DNA of 64,000 bases from Leptodactylus fallax (GCA_947044405.1 CAMRHE010000645.1:62001-126000), one strand, 5' to 3'. Counted from the first letter of the stretch, positions 1 through 10,550 are shown. A program made the numbers and translations. Notes: generated from the sequence alone by a model not told the origin.

Positions 1-289
1 GAAGAGGAGAGGAGCCGTTCCCAGAGAGGAAGAAACGTAAGTGTGATGGTGTTGGGGAGGAGGAGTAATGGTGACGTTCCATTTCGGAAACGGTGAAACA
101 CAACGTCACCGGATTAACAGAAAGTTTGTGACCGCCCCAGGCATATGGGTAATTATAGATTTTTAAAATACCAGTTAGGCGGGGGGGAGGGGATTTAGTT
201 TAGGGGTTAATTTTTAATGAATCCCAGACAACCCCTTTAAGTTTTATTATTTCTAAGGTACCTGGTCATATGCTGTAATTTTGTAACCT

Positions 290-1660
290 CACTTGGTTTC
301 AATTTGGACGAGTGACCCATCATTGCATGTACTTCTCCCCATATTTTGCTGTTTCTTTCTAGACTCTACTCTCCTCAAGAAATTTCTCTGTTGGTATAGT
401 GATCATTTTGAACCTAAAATTATGTGTAAAGTGAAAACTGAAATTTTTAAAGAAATATGCCACTTCAGGGCCCAATATGTTGTGCCCATTTTGTGTCAAC
501 AGAGACATATTCTCCTCAAACTTTGAAGTGAATTATCCCTGGTACATAGAAAGTTGTATATGTGGGCGTAACCTGTTGTTTGGGTATACAGCAGAGTTCA
601 GAAGGGAAGGAGTGGTGGTTTTTGGAATGTAGAAGGGACTGGTTTTAGAGCATCATGGTGCTTTTGCAGAGACTGCCGGTACAGTGGAATTCCCCATTAA
701 GTAACCCCATCTTGTAAACTACACCCCTCAAGGAATTTATTAAGGGGTGTGGTGAGCATTTTTTCCTCTTGCATTAGTTTAGTTTCCCAAAATGAATGGG
801 CATTGAAAAGTTAAAGGAAGTCTGTCGGCAGAAAAATTAGTATCAGACTAATGACTAGTGACATTGTAGGGCTGCTTCTTCACTTTCCAAAGATTGATTT
901 TTTCTTCTGCATTGCAGCTCCATTTTCTTGAAAATCACCATTTTATTTTTATGCAAATTAGTTGAAAAGGAATTTAGGGGCGTGTCTTCTCCCACCAGGA
1001 TTTCACTCTCTGTCACCTAGCTCCTCCCCTAATTGCTTAAGTGACATCTCCCACTTTGTCATACTTTGTCTGCAGTTAGGAGCAGTTATCTGCAGTGAAG
1101 AGCAAAGCCCTGGCAGCAGAGGACACGCCCCTAAAGCCCCTTTTCAGAAAATTTGCATAAGAAAATGCTAATTTTCATGAAAATGGAACTGCAGTGCAGA
1201 GTACAAAAGGCATCTTTAAAAATTGTAGAAGCTGCCTTACAAGATACTGTCATTAGTTTGATAATGATTTTCCTGCTGACAGACTCTCTTTAAAATTGTA
1301 GTTTTTGTAGAGTTGTTTGGAGGTGTACAGTCTCCAAAATGGGGTCACATCTTAGGGGATTCTATTTTACTTGCAATTTAGGTGCTTTGTAAAAGTGTCA
1401 TTGCACCCAAAAACCAAACCATCTAAATCTGTGCTCCAAAAACCAATTAGTTCTCCTTCCCTCCTGAACTCTGCTGTGTGCCCAAACAGCAGTTAATACC
1501 AACATAAGAGGTTGTTCAGTGGGTTATCCTGGGTACAACAGTGTTATATATGGTCATAAATTGCTGTTTGGCTACACAGCAGGGCACAATGGAGATGACA
1601 TTGATTTTTTAGCACTTTAAATTTTTTACTGTTCATCGTACAGCATAAGTAACATATTAC
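290..1660. repeat. Large imperfect palindrome (foldback repeat), copy 1
   Basis: The left half (about 560-1040) reappears as its reverse complement in the right half (about 1060-1530). Matching blocks: the GTGTC-containing block at 976-1000 against 1109-1132, the TGCAGCTCC block near 905-923 against 1184-1201, the TAATGAC block near 850 against 1250, and the CAGCAGAGTTCA block near 590 against 1465-1490. The symmetry centre lies near 1050. After the right arm a further partial forward arm begins near 1520. A related copy lies at 55430-57070. No transposase is encoded. It is probably a non-autonomous DNA element or a compound repeat; the family name is unknown to me. Confidence 0.7.
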
Positions 1661-2160
1661 TTTATTCTATGAATTGGAATGATTACTGCTATACCTAATT
1701 TTTTTTATGTGTTACTAATTTTGCAGAATAAAAAACAATTTGAGGAAAAATCAGTTGTTTTTATATTGCCCTCTTCTGAGATCCATAATTTTATTCTTCT
1801 GTTGACTGAGCTGGTTGAGGGCCTATTTTTGTGGGATGAGATGTGCTTTTTTATTGGCATCATTTTGGGGTACATATTCAACCCCTTAAAGACACAACCT
1901 AAAACTCCCTTAAGGACCAGGCCTCAATTTTCAAAACAGACATATGTCACTTTATGTTCCAATTACATCTCACCTCTCAAAAACTAAAATAATAAAAACT
2001 GATCAAAAAGTCATATGCACCCACAAAATACAAGGTCTCTTAAAGCTACAAGGAAATAAAATTTAAAAAGTTATGAAAGCGGGAATGCAGAGATGGATAA
2101 AATATTACTGGTGGAAGGCTAAAATTTGTTACATCACTAAAGAGTTAAAATGTATATAAG

Positions 2161-2272
2161 GCTAGGGTCACACCTGTGCCGAATGGGGATTCTGTTCCTC
2201 ATTCTGCTTTAAAAATGCGGAGAGAAAAATCCTGCAAGCAGCCTTTTCGAATGCAGGTGTGAACCTAGCGTA
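2161..2272. mobile_element. Short MITE with terminal inverted repeats
   Basis: The left end reads AGGCTAGGGTCACACCTG and the right end is its near reverse complement (CAGGTGTGAACCTAGCGT). The middle holds a GAGAGAAAAATCCTGCAAG block that is also present in the longer MITE at 37851-38071. It has no coding capacity and is a non-autonomous DNA transposon copy. Confidence 0.65.
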
Positions 2273-2304
2273 AGATGGCAGAGTTATGTGCACGCAATAT
2301 TTAA

Positions 2305-3115
2305 GTGCAGTTTGCCACAATAGAAGACACAGCAAACATGTGGAAGAAGGTGCTCTGGTCAGATGAGACCAAAGTTGAACTTTTTGGCCTAAATGGAAAG
2401 TGCTTATGTGTGGCGTTAAAGTAACACTGCTCATCACTCTGAACACACCATCCACACTGTGAAACATGGTGATGGCAGCATCATGCTGTGGGGAGGCTTT
2501 TCTTCAGCAGGGACAGGGAAGCTGGTAAGAGTTGATGGGAAGATGGATGAAGTTAAATACAGGGTAATCCTGGAAGAAAACCTGTTGGAGGCTGCAAAAG
2601 ACGGGACTGGGACGGAGATTCACCTTCCAGCAAGACAATGACCCTAAATATACAGCCAGAGCTACAGTGGAATGGCTTAGATCAAAGAATATTCATGTGA
2701 TAGAATGGCCCTAAATCCCATTGAGCATCTGTGGGAAGACATGAAAATTGCTGTTCACAGACGCTCTCCATCCAATCTGATTGAGCTTGAGCTATTTTGC
2801 AAAGAAGAATGGGCAAAAATCTCAGTCTCTGGATGTGCAAAGCTGGTAGAGACATACCCCAAAAGAATTGCATCGAAAGGTGGCTCTACAAAGTATTGAT
2901 ATAGGGGGGCTGAACACTTTTGCACATCACACTTCAGATTTTTATTTGATTTACATTTTGAAAATCATGTATCATTTTCATTTCATTTCACAATTATTTG
3001 CTACTTTGTGTTGGTCTATCACTTAAAATCTCAAGAAAACACATTCAAGTTTGTGGTTGTAAGGTGACAAAATGTGAAAAAGTTCAAGGGGTATGAATAC
3101 TTTTGCAAGCCTGTA
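2305..3115 (+). mobile_element. 5'-truncated Tc1-like DNA transposon
   Basis: This is the 3' part of a Tc1-like element. It starts abruptly inside the transposase gene and runs through the 3' UTR to a terminal sequence with GTATGAATACTTTTGCAAGC followed by CTGTA, which is the typical Tc1 inverted-repeat end next to a TA target. The 5' inverted repeat and the N-terminal DNA-binding half of the transposase are missing. A MITE abuts the truncated side. Confidence 0.85.
2330..2899 (+). pseudogene. Tc1/mariner (DD34E) transposase, C-terminal remnant
   Basis: The remnant reads in two frames. The first carries the KHGDGSIMLWGGFSSAGTGK block of the catalytic core, then a QQDND block. After a short deletion near 2707-2711 the second frame carries NPIEHLWEDMK, KRSPSNL-like and GGSTKY-like C-terminal blocks. 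In the family this enzyme cuts and pastes the element at TA sites in the nucleus. The paired helix-turn-helix N-terminus is absent, frame is broken, and the segment normally holding the second catalytic Asp context (the WPSQSPDL-type block) is partly deleted, so it cannot be active. Family identity is clear from these blocks; the exact subfamily is not. Confidence 0.85.
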
Positions 3116-4275
3116 GTTCAACAGTGACAGACTTCATGTAATTGCTGTGCTTTTGATCACAGAATCTAAGAGTTAAAACTACAAAAGGTATAACACAGAT
3201 GTATTCATGTATTTCCAGAAGGAATAACAGAGGAACAATGTAGAGTTCTCCGAAAAAATGTTCCTGTATTGTTAGAATATTACAAATTTATTTATTTATT
3301 TAAAGCGACATTTGACAATGCCCCTTCATCTACCACTCATCTTGTTGTGTCAGTTAAGTGGGAAGAACAGCATGTCACAAGATTGCGGTGACCAAACCCT
3401 AGTGACGTAATCTGATGGACGGTGACATGATGATCATAGTAGTGGATTGACATGGAATGACAAGGTTCTAAGGAGATCAAATTTGTAAGGTAAGAATATG
3501 TATAATTTTCAAAAAGCAGAAAAACTTTTACTTACAGCTCATCCAGGCACTGCATGTTGGCTAATGAGCTCAGTTATATGACACCAGCCAGGCCCAGCGC
3601 CTCCTGACTAGCTGTATGTACAGTATATAATGCAGGGGCAGGCATAAATGAAATATACAGTATTGTGACTAGTCACTAGGGTGGAGGGTGGGTTGCCCAC
3701 TTACTCTAGGAGTTAGTCCATGTACATTATATTATAGTTTAATGTACTGTATATGCTCTGAGTCTAATAATGCACAATTAAGATACAAACCCCCCCAGTG
3801 TTCCTTATTACTAAGCAACTACAAACCCAGCACCTAAATGTAATGGTAAACCAACATGTTACAATTACATAGGAAAACTGTTACATTGTACAAGTATCTG
3901 GACCATGAGAAGAAATTGCAATCATTAACAAAAAAATAATGCATGAAGATAGAAATGTCAGATTGCTGCAAAACTTGGCATACAGTTATGTCATTTACAG
4001 ATATGTAAATGATTACAGGAGTGGTCTGAATAGACACTGGTTCTTGCCACAAGAGAGCATACAAGTGCTTTCCCCACTGCCCTATAAAAAAGCTCTAAGA
4101 TGCTACTTTGGTAGTGTACCTCTTGATGAGAGATTGTTGCCTGTTAGACAAGCCTCTATGATGCACTCAAAGCCATTTTGTGCAATTGTCAGACTTTGTA
4201 AGGGGGTGCATCTTATGACTGAGAGATGCTTGATGGTCTTTCAACAAACTGTCTGTTCTCACCTAGTTGTTAGGT
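3116..4275. other. Stretch without a recognised gene
   Basis: AT-rich intergenic sequence with a short ATTT run near 3290. A 123-codon open frame (3939-4310) runs into the Ngaro-1 A1 repeat. It shows no motif I recognise and is treated as chance. Confidence 0.5.
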
Positions 4276-4470
4276 TAGTGGCCCTTGTAGCGACTAGTGA
4301 TAAGGGCTAGGACTGCTGGGCATTTTGGTTGTCATGGAGAATTTCAAATTGAATTGGACTCCGCCCCCATGTTATGTGAGTGGTTAGGAGGAAATAGGAG
4401 GAGTTATATATAATTTGTGGGGCACGTAGGACGAGGCACTTACCCTCTGTCATGGCGAACGAGAGGAACA
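4276..4470 (+). repeat. Ngaro-1 A1 terminal repeat
   Basis: Near-identical to 9136-9330, with roughly a dozen differences by eye. It contains the TATA-like promoter and the start codon of the Gag-like frame (ATG at 4452). Confidence 0.9.
4403..4413 (+). promoter_or_regulatory. TATA-like promoter element in A1
   Basis: GTTATATATAA lies about 40 bp upstream of the Gag ATG. Ngaro-2 has TATATAAG at the equivalent place (12436-12443), so position is conserved although sequence is not. It would drive the genomic RNA from A1 toward the poly(A) signals in B1 and B2. Confidence 0.55.
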
Positions 4471-5950
4471 GCACTCCAGCACCTGCGGGGATGGCAGACC
4501 TGGAGCGGCTGATCTTGGACCGTGTGAGGAGCAGAGGACGTCAGTGGATGGAGGATCTTCTGTCAAAGGCTGCGGCTGGTGTCCCTTCCGGTGAACAGGA
4601 GAAGGTCCCTTCAAGTGAGGTTGAGGAACGTCGATCCCACAGGCCCCACCGTCTGGTCAGGAAGCCTGCCTGACTCAGCCCCAGCCCATCCGCACGTGGA
4701 GGCAAGCGCAGGGTATCGGGGTGCGGGGAGCAGCGGCGTCAGCACCCTCTGGTCTCTCCTCGGATCGGAGGACCGGGAGGCACACAGAACAGAGACGGCA
4801 GCGGCAGTCTGTGGAGGAAGGCAGGATACAGGCTTCACCCGGCAGCCGCGCGGGAGGCTGGCTGGCCTACAAACAAGATGGCCGTCGTCGGGCCTCCCAC
4901 GGGAACGGGGGGTGAAGGTGGAGGCGCTTCTTCGGCGGTTAGTACAGTCCACCTGGGGCTGAGGGATTGCATCCCTCGCTGCCAGCAATGGGCTCGGCGG
5001 TGTGTGCGGCGGTAGGAGGGGGCAGGGCTTCCACGGGTCCCAGGTACACAGCTTTCCCACATGTGGAAAGCTTCTCTGCTGGCGCTGGGTTTGCCAGCAC
5101 TACCCCTCCCCGTCACACAGCCCTGCAGTACCGATGTCCCACTCCAGGAGCCTCAGCACCACCTTGGGATAAGTCCTTCCCCACTCACACAAGTGTTCCT
5201 TCCTGGCCGGGCTTGTCACACATACTTTTGTCACAGGCCCTTCCTTCCCCGAGGTACTCTCGGTCCCCAGGGGCGTCAAGGGTCACCAGGGATAGGCCAG
5301 CCTCACGTCAGAGTGGGCGGCACATGGCCAGAAGCAGGTCGGAGGTCACGGGTCTATGCTGTGAGTTCACAGGTCAGGGATACTTCTCTGGCGCTGTCAC
5401 CTCGAGTCTATGAATTGCCTGCTTCTTCTGAGTCTTCTTCTTCAGGTTCCAGGAGGTTTCATCATCACAGAGGCTGTAGCAGAGAGGAGAGTCATCTCAT
5501 CCATCACCGACGGGATTATCACCATTGGGATCGTCGGTCCCGGGAGGAACATTCAGGGTCCAGGTCGCCGAGTCGGCTTTCCCGCAGAAGGGCGTACGAG
5601 CGTCTTTGGCATGCCTTGCACCATTCTTCGCACCGATCTAAGAGGGACTCTTCACGCCACAGCTCGGAATCTGCATCTCAGGAGTTCAGGCGGCGGTTAG
5701 CCTTGACCCCAGCTGTTGGCTGGGCGTCGAAGGAGACCTACGTCTGGATACAACTTATCTTTGCTCAGAGGCCGCAGCGGCCCTTTCCAGGTAGTGTTGG
5801 GGGGACAGCCCCTGGTCAGGGATCAATTACTCATAAACCTACAGGGTCCTGCTGGTTGTACAACGAGGGACACTGTAGGTTTTTCTCCTCCTGTAAGTTC
5901 AGGCATAACTGCTCGATCTGAGGGGGGAATCACGCAGCGCTGCGGTGTTC
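4452..5950 (+). pseudogene. Ngaro-1 Gag-like protein, broken
   Basis: The start at 4452 gives an N-terminus (MADLERLILDRV) like that of Ngaro-2 (MADLMSLICARI). A stop lies at 4671-4673; the same frame is open again from 5061 to 5921. It holds an Arg/Ser/His-rich tract (about 5455-5690), the block EFRRRLAL...WASKETYVWIQLI, and a CCCH zinc finger C-X7-C-X5-C-X3-H (about 5850-5910). A second finger follows, but TGA at 5919-5921 replaces one of its cysteines; the rest (GGNHAALRC) is readable beyond. The block equivalent to Ngaro-2 FGNWLQAFL (24640) is missing near 5680. The role is RNA binding and particle assembly by family analogy. Confidence 0.75.
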
Positions 5951-5973
5951 ACATCGGGGAAAACAGCCTGCCA

Positions 5974-6857
5974 AAGTGGGTACGATCGGCGTCGTGGAGA
6001 ACGCCAGTGAGAGGATGTGTTCTGCGTCAATGGCTGGACCTGTATCCGCGGAAGCGGGAGGCAAAACTGCTTGATGAAGGGTTTAGGGTCGGTTTTGTTA
6101 TTCTGTTTGAGGAGTCGACGGTTTCCTCCTTTTGCGGTAATTTAAAGTATGTTTTGTCTAATGTCCCTTTGGCGTGGGATAAGGTGATGAAGGAAGTTGA
6201 ATTGGGTAGGAAGGCTGGCCCCTTTGACGAACCTCCTTTTGCCAATTTGCAAGTTTCCCCTTTGGGGTTAGTCCCCAAGAAGGAGAATGGTAAATATCGC
6301 TTGATTCGTCACTTGTCCTACCCCAAAGGCGAGTCTGTTAACGACTGCATTTCCAAGGACGCTGTGGCGGTGTCGTACACGTCGTTTGACCGAGTGGTGG
6401 AGTTGGTTCGCCGGGCGGGGGTTGGGGCGTTGTTAGCCAAGTCCGATGTGGAGGCTGCTTTCAGATTGCTCCCGATACATCCAGACTGTTTTCACCTCCT
6501 TGGTTGTTCATTACGCGATAAGTTTTTCGTGGACATGTGCTTGCCAATGGGGTATTCTATCTCATGTTATTTCTTTGAAGTTTTCAGTTCCTTTTTGGAG
6601 TGGGTAGTGCTCTTCGAAACCGGTTATCAGTCGATATTGCACTATTTAGACTATTTTCTGTTCATTGGGCCGGCCAATTCTCCCGTTTGTGATTTTATTT
6701 TGCGCTCTTTTCGGGTTTTGATGGAACGTTGTGGAGTCCCCTTGTCCGAGGAAAAAACGGTAGGTCCTGTGACTTGCCTTTCTTTCCTGGGGATAGAAAT
6801 CGATACGATGGCTATGGTTTTCCGTTTGCCAGATGACAAACTGGATCGTCTGAGATT
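5974..6857 (+). pseudogene. Ngaro-1 reverse transcriptase domain
   Basis: This DIRS/Ngaro-type RT lies in an open frame covering 5716-6981. Motifs in order: SPLGLVPKK, YRLIRHLSYPKGESVND, LLAKSDVEAAFRLLPIHPD (first catalytic Asp), LPMGYSISCYFFE, HYLDYFLFIG and LSFLGIEID. The expected YLDD catalytic box reads YLDY, so the second metal-binding Asp is lost; Ngaro-2 keeps YLDD at the same place. Sequence between the fingers/palm and RNase H (about 110 residues in Ngaro-2) is deleted near 6857. It would copy genomic RNA into DNA. Frame +1 relative to Gag suggests separate translation or frameshifting. Confidence 0.85.
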
Positions 6858-7275
6858 TTGTTGTTTACAGACGCCACAGGGGGCGATGGCTTCGGCGCTA
6901 TATTTGGAAACAAGTGGTGTAGGGATCACTGGCCGACTTCCTGGAGTGATAGGGGTTTGGTTAAGAATCAGGCTCTTTTAGAACTTTTTCCGATTATAGT
7001 AGCGGTAGAGCTGTGGGGTCAAAGTATCAGTAATAGTCGCATATGTTTTTGGACTGATAACATGGCAGTGGTGCAGGCAGTGAATAGTCTGTCATCGTCG
7101 TCGTTGGAGGTTTTATCGCTGCTGAGACACTTGGTGCTTCGTTGACTTCAGGCCAACATATGGTTTCGCGCTAGGCATGTTCCGGGCGTGCAGAATATGA
7201 TTGATGACGCTTTGTCTCGTTCCAACTTCCAGCTTTTCAGGTCCCTTCATCCAACGGCCGAGAAGGAGGGTGAGA
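6858..7275 (+). pseudogene. Ngaro-1 RNase H domain
   Basis: It follows RT after a deletion and a frame change. Motifs are LFTDATGGDGFGAIF (first Asp), ALLELFPIIVAVELWG (Glu), CFWTDNMAVVQAVN (Asp) and HVPGVQN-IDDALSRS (C-terminal His/Asp region). A stop TGA at 7143-7145 splits the domain. RNase H removes the RNA strand during cDNA synthesis. The catalytic residues are present, but reading requires crossing the stop. Confidence 0.8.
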
Positions 7276-7276
7276 G

Positions 7277-8190
7277 ATGCCTGGAATTCTTGTGAACCCT
7301 TGTAGAGAGGATTTGATGGCTTCGGTTCGGAAGTCGGTTGCCCCATCTACCTGGCATGGGCATAGTGGAGCGTGGAAAGGGTGGTTGTCCTGCTCCGGCG
7401 ATAGGCTACCCGCAGAGGACAACCTGCTGTTAGTCGTTACCTTGGATTATTTGGAGAAGCAGCGGAGCAGAGGGCTTTCGGCGTCAGCCGTCAGTAACAA
7501 CTTGGCCAGTATTGCTTTTATGTTGAAGCTTTTCGGTCGTCGTGATGTCACAAAAGAATTTTTAGTCAGACAGATTATGAAGGGGTGGAGGAAGGAAGTC
7601 GTACGTCGTGACATGCGCCGTCTGGTCTCCTTTCACCTGTTGGGGCGCCTCATGTCAGTACTCGCCATAGTTTGTAAGGATGAGGGCGAAGTTCTTTTGT
7701 CCCGGGTTGCTTTCTCTCTCGCTTTCCTTTGTGCCTTATGGATAGGTGAATTGCTCCCGTCGGGGTGTAGGTCACAGAGCGGTTTGGGTCGGCAGGATGT
7801 TTTGTTTTCACAGTCAGGTCTCCGTGTATGCGTCCGTAAGTCTAAAACGGACGCATATGGGAGGGGTTCTTGGTTGGTTGTATGCCCCACTAATACTGAA
7901 TTTTGTCCTGTCAAGTTGGTCGGGAAATTTCTTAGCGTTAGGGCCCCCCGGCAGCCAATTTTTGGTCCACCAATCTGGCCTCCCTTTAACTCGGTACCAA
8001 TTTTCCGCGGTTTTCCATTTGTGTTTGGTTAATTTGGGTTTGAATCCGCGTGATTTTGGTACTCATTCCTTCCGCATAGGTGTGGCCGACTTGTATGGAG
8101 TGGATGCAGATGGCATTAAAAAGCTGGGTCGTTGGAAGTCCGACTGTTTTCACAGCTATGTTCGTCCTGACCTTGTGACTTTGTTATTGT
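7277..8190 (+). pseudogene. Ngaro-1 tyrosine recombinase
   Basis: This is a lambda-integrase-fold recombinase that integrates the circular cDNA. The N-terminal SAM-like part (WHGHSGAWKGWLSC, SASAVSNNLASIAFMLKL) and core are readable. The first catalytic Arg block reads ALWIGEL where Ngaro-2 has ALRISEL, a single-base change to Trp that should inactivate it. The HxxR block (GTHSFRIGVA) and the nucleophile Tyr block (HSYVRPD) are intact but lie in another frame, so there is a frameshift near 7950-8030. The domain ends just before a pyrimidine tract and AG that precede the SGNH frame. Confidence 0.85.
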
Positions 8191-8224
8191 ATTTTTCAGC
8201 TGTTTTTATATATTTGTATTCTTT

Positions 8225-8243
8225 CATTTTTCTTCTTTTACAG
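8225..8243 (+). promoter_or_regulatory. Putative 3' splice site before the SGNH frame
   Basis: A pyrimidine-rich tract ending in ACAG separates the recombinase from the hydrolase frame. Ngaro-2 has the same arrangement (27452-27469, ending GCAG). Conservation of position in two diverged copies supports a spliced hydrolase message, but no donor was fixed. Confidence 0.45.
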
Positions 8244-8245
8244 GT

Positions 8246-8843
8246 TCTTCGGCGATTTCGGTGTGGATCCTGGGACATTCATTCGTTTTTTGGGCTGAGA
8301 GGAGGGCAACGGTTTGCCCGGGTGGCTTGTCCCTCGGTTTTGCTGGACTCGACATGCATTGGCTCGGTTTCAGAGGTCTCCGGTGGACTCGGATCTTGTC
8401 TGAGGTGGCTAAGCTCAGCAGGTCGGTTACAGGGACAGTGGTATTAGTAGTTCATGCGGGTGGTAATGACTTGGGGAAGATTAAATTGGGTGAGTTAATT
8501 TCGGTTATTAGGCAGGATTTTTCGCGCTTTTCGGAATTTTTTTCAAAAAGTCATCCTCGTCTGGTCGGAGGTGGTCCCCCGTGCTCGGTGGCGCGGTGCC
8601 CTGGTCCCCGCAGCTTTGGAAAGGTCCAGGCGGGTGTTGAATGTTAGAGTATCAAAGCACATGCAGTCCCTGGGGGGGGTGTCAGTGCGACATACAGAAT
8701 TGGAAGAGGACAACAGGGATTTGTTGCTTCCCGATGGGGTTCATTTGAACCCCATTGGTCTGGATATTTTCCTGGCAGGTTTCCAGGACGGTGTGGAGAG
8801 GGCCTTGTTGCTGGCAGGTGGGGTTGGTCGGAGCCAGGTGTAG
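8246..8843 (+). pseudogene. Ngaro-1 SGNH/GDSL-type hydrolase
   Basis: Block I is ILGHSFVFW (nucleophile Ser), block III VHAGGNDLG (Asn), and block V LLPDGVHLNPIGLD (Asp-His dyad). The first 300 bases and the last 270 bases are in different frames, with the shift near 8560-8580, so the copy is broken although all catalytic blocks remain. An SGNH-fold protein is a known companion of vertebrate Ngaro elements and is predicted to be an esterase or lipase-like hydrolase; its role in retrotransposition is unknown. Ngaro-2 carries the same gene with AHS in place of GHS. The final codons end shortly before B1. Confidence 0.8.
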
Positions 8844-8866
8844 AGGGATTCACTGTCTCCTCTGTG

Positions 8867-9135
8867 GCGGGAGTTGTTCCATGTCCCATGGATACGAAAG
8901 TTCTGGTCTACATGCCCGCTGTCGTTGGCATTAGGACGAAGTTTGGAAGAAGAAAGATACACACATGGACATGGAAATCTGTTATGTATTGTTTTGTTTG
9001 AATATGTTACACAAAATAAAGCTGTGGCCAATCCCACTAACCATAAGATCGCATGTTGGTGTCTTTTATGGGTAGGTAGAGGGGGGGGGGCGGAGTGAGT
9101 TTAAAATAGTTGGTAAGAATTATGTCGCAGCAGTC
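8867..9135 (+). repeat. Ngaro-1 B1 repeat
   Basis: Matches B2 (9410-9683). It carries a poly(A) signal AATAAA at 9015-9020 and a G-run near 9070-9090, ends GCAGTC and abuts A2 directly. Confidence 0.88.
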
Positions 9136-9330
9136 TAGTGGCCCTTGTAGCGACTAGTGATAAGGGCTAGGACTGCTGGGCATTTTGGTTGTCATGGAGA
9201 ATTTCAAATTGAATTGGACTCCGCCCCCATGTTATGTGAGTGGTTAGGAGGATTTAGGAGGAGTTATATATAATTTCTGGAGCATGTAGGACGAGGCACT
9301 TACCCTCTGTCATGGTGGACGAAAGGAACG
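9136..9330 (+). repeat. Ngaro-1 A2 repeat
   Basis: Copy of A1. Homology stops after the GGAAC block; A1 continues into gag while A2 continues into the C-rich spacer. Confidence 0.9.
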
Positions 9331-9409
9331 CCCACCCACCCTTGCCCTCACAGTTCAGTTTTCGTGGTCTTTTCTCTTGCAGTTTTTGTCTTTCAGTTGT
9401 CACAGCTAG
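9331..9409 (+). repeat. A2-B2 spacer with splice-acceptor-like tract
   Basis: It begins CCCACCCACCCT, then two pyrimidine tracts ending CAG (at 9382 and 9396), then TTGTCACAGC. All three blocks recur in the same order in the Ngaro-2 spacer (28532-28638). The spacer is absent from the B1-A2 junction. Confidence 0.7.
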
Positions 9410-9683
9410 GCGGGAGTTGTTCCATGTCCCATGGATACAAAGGTTACGGTCTACATGCCCGCTGTCGCACAGCGGTTGGCATTAGGACGAAGTTTGGAAG
9501 TAGAAAGATAAACACATGGACATAGAAATCTGTTATGTATTGTTTTGTTTGAATATGTTACACAAAGTAAAGCTGTGGCCAATCCCACTAACCATAAGAT
9601 CGCGTGTTAGTGTCTTTTATGGGTAGGTACAGGGGGGGGCAGAGTGAGTTTAAATAGTTGGTATGAATTATGTCGCAGCAGTC
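9410..9683 (+). repeat. Ngaro-1 B2 terminal repeat
   Basis: Copy of B1. The poly(A) hexamer is AGTAAA here (about 9566-9571). It ends GCAGTC, followed by unrelated flanking DNA. Confidence 0.88.
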
Positions 9684-9699
9684 AGTTAGCAGTAGTTAC

Positions 9700-10482
9700 A
9701 TGAGTACATGCACACATAAATAGGTTCTGGATGGCCCACACATACCTCCAGTAGACAGGATTATTTGATTATTTGAAAAGCACGAACAGTTCCCACAGTT
9801 TCCTTGTCCACCATCCAAACACAGGTGGCACCTTCATTACACATTACATGCCCTGCCATTGACAGTCAGTTACTGTCTCCTTCATATGCAGTGGCGTTGT
9901 GAATGAGAAACCTGAAGTGATACAGATTGGAGCCATATCATTTTTAACAACAAATCCAGATTCTGTTTGGGATCTGACAATAGTGAGGTTCAAGTATGGA
10001 GGCGTCAAGGAGAGCACTTCAGTCTTGTCTTTGCTGTTGTGCAACATTCTGCCTCACCAGCTGGTGTGAAGATATGAGTGAGTCATCGCATACCACAGTT
10101 GGTCACAACCAATAGAGAAACAAGAGACATTAACAGCTCAGTGATATATACAGGACATCCTGTAGCCACATGTCTTCAGTCTCATGGCAGAGCTTCCAAC
10201 TTTAATTGTTTACCACTATCATGCTCACTCACACACAGCAAGGTACCCCAAGAATGTCACCGCCAGATTACATTTTATTGGCCCGTCTGGTCACCGGATT
10301 TATTGCCAGCTGAGCATTTATGGGGCCAGCTGGGATGCAATTGGCTCCATAAATGGATCTACAGGCCCAGCTGCAACTTCTGTGGCAGATGTTTTGCAGG
10401 ACATCTTATGAACCTGTATGCCTACATGCCCAACTGTATCTCATCTTGTATCCAGGCTAGAGGTGGCCCAACAGGATACTAG
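9700..10482 (+). pseudogene. Degenerate Tc1/mariner transposase
   Basis: Blocks HAHSHTARYPKN, WPVWSPDLLPAEHLWGQLG and CIQARGGPTGY near the end match the DNARPHTA, WPAQSPDLNPIEHVWD and IQARGGHTRY signatures of a Tc1/mariner clade distinct from the copy at 2305. Upstream sequence from about 9700 has the right composition but no clean frame. At least one frame change separates the blocks. The inverted repeats were not identified. It is clearly non-functional. Confidence 0.7.
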
Positions 10483-10550
10483 GGTCTTCTTTCAGTTGTA
10501 CAGTTTTCCCCAAGAAACTTATTCTTTCGCTCTAATATTGTAATCACTTA

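Larger units (their letters stand above)
4276..9683 (+). mobile_element. Ngaro-1: YR retrotransposon with split direct repeats
   Basis: The order is A1 (4276-4470), coding region, B1 (8867-9135), A2 (9136-9330), spacer, B2 (9410-9683). A1 matches A2 and B1 matches B2, the split-direct-repeat layout of Ngaro/PAT-type elements in the DIRS order. Genes in order are Gag-like, RT, RNase H, tyrosine recombinase and SGNH hydrolase, as known for vertebrate Ngaro. No target-site duplication is seen at the outer ends, as expected for recombinase-mediated integration without staggered cuts. A copies begin TAG and B copies end GCAGTC. Length is 5408 bp. All genes carry lesions. Confidence 0.9.

Noticed and set aside
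3939..4310. 123-codon open frame before Ngaro-1
   Set aside because: No recognisable motif, runs into the A1 repeat, and its length is within chance for the region.
4611..5116. Minus-strand open frames opposite Ngaro-1 gag
   Set aside because: Pro/Arg-rich shadows of GC-rich coding sequence on the plus strand.
5061..5921. Host SR-type splicing protein
   Set aside because: The Arg/Ser-rich stretch is followed by the Ngaro Gag CCCH finger and lies between the A1 repeat and RT.
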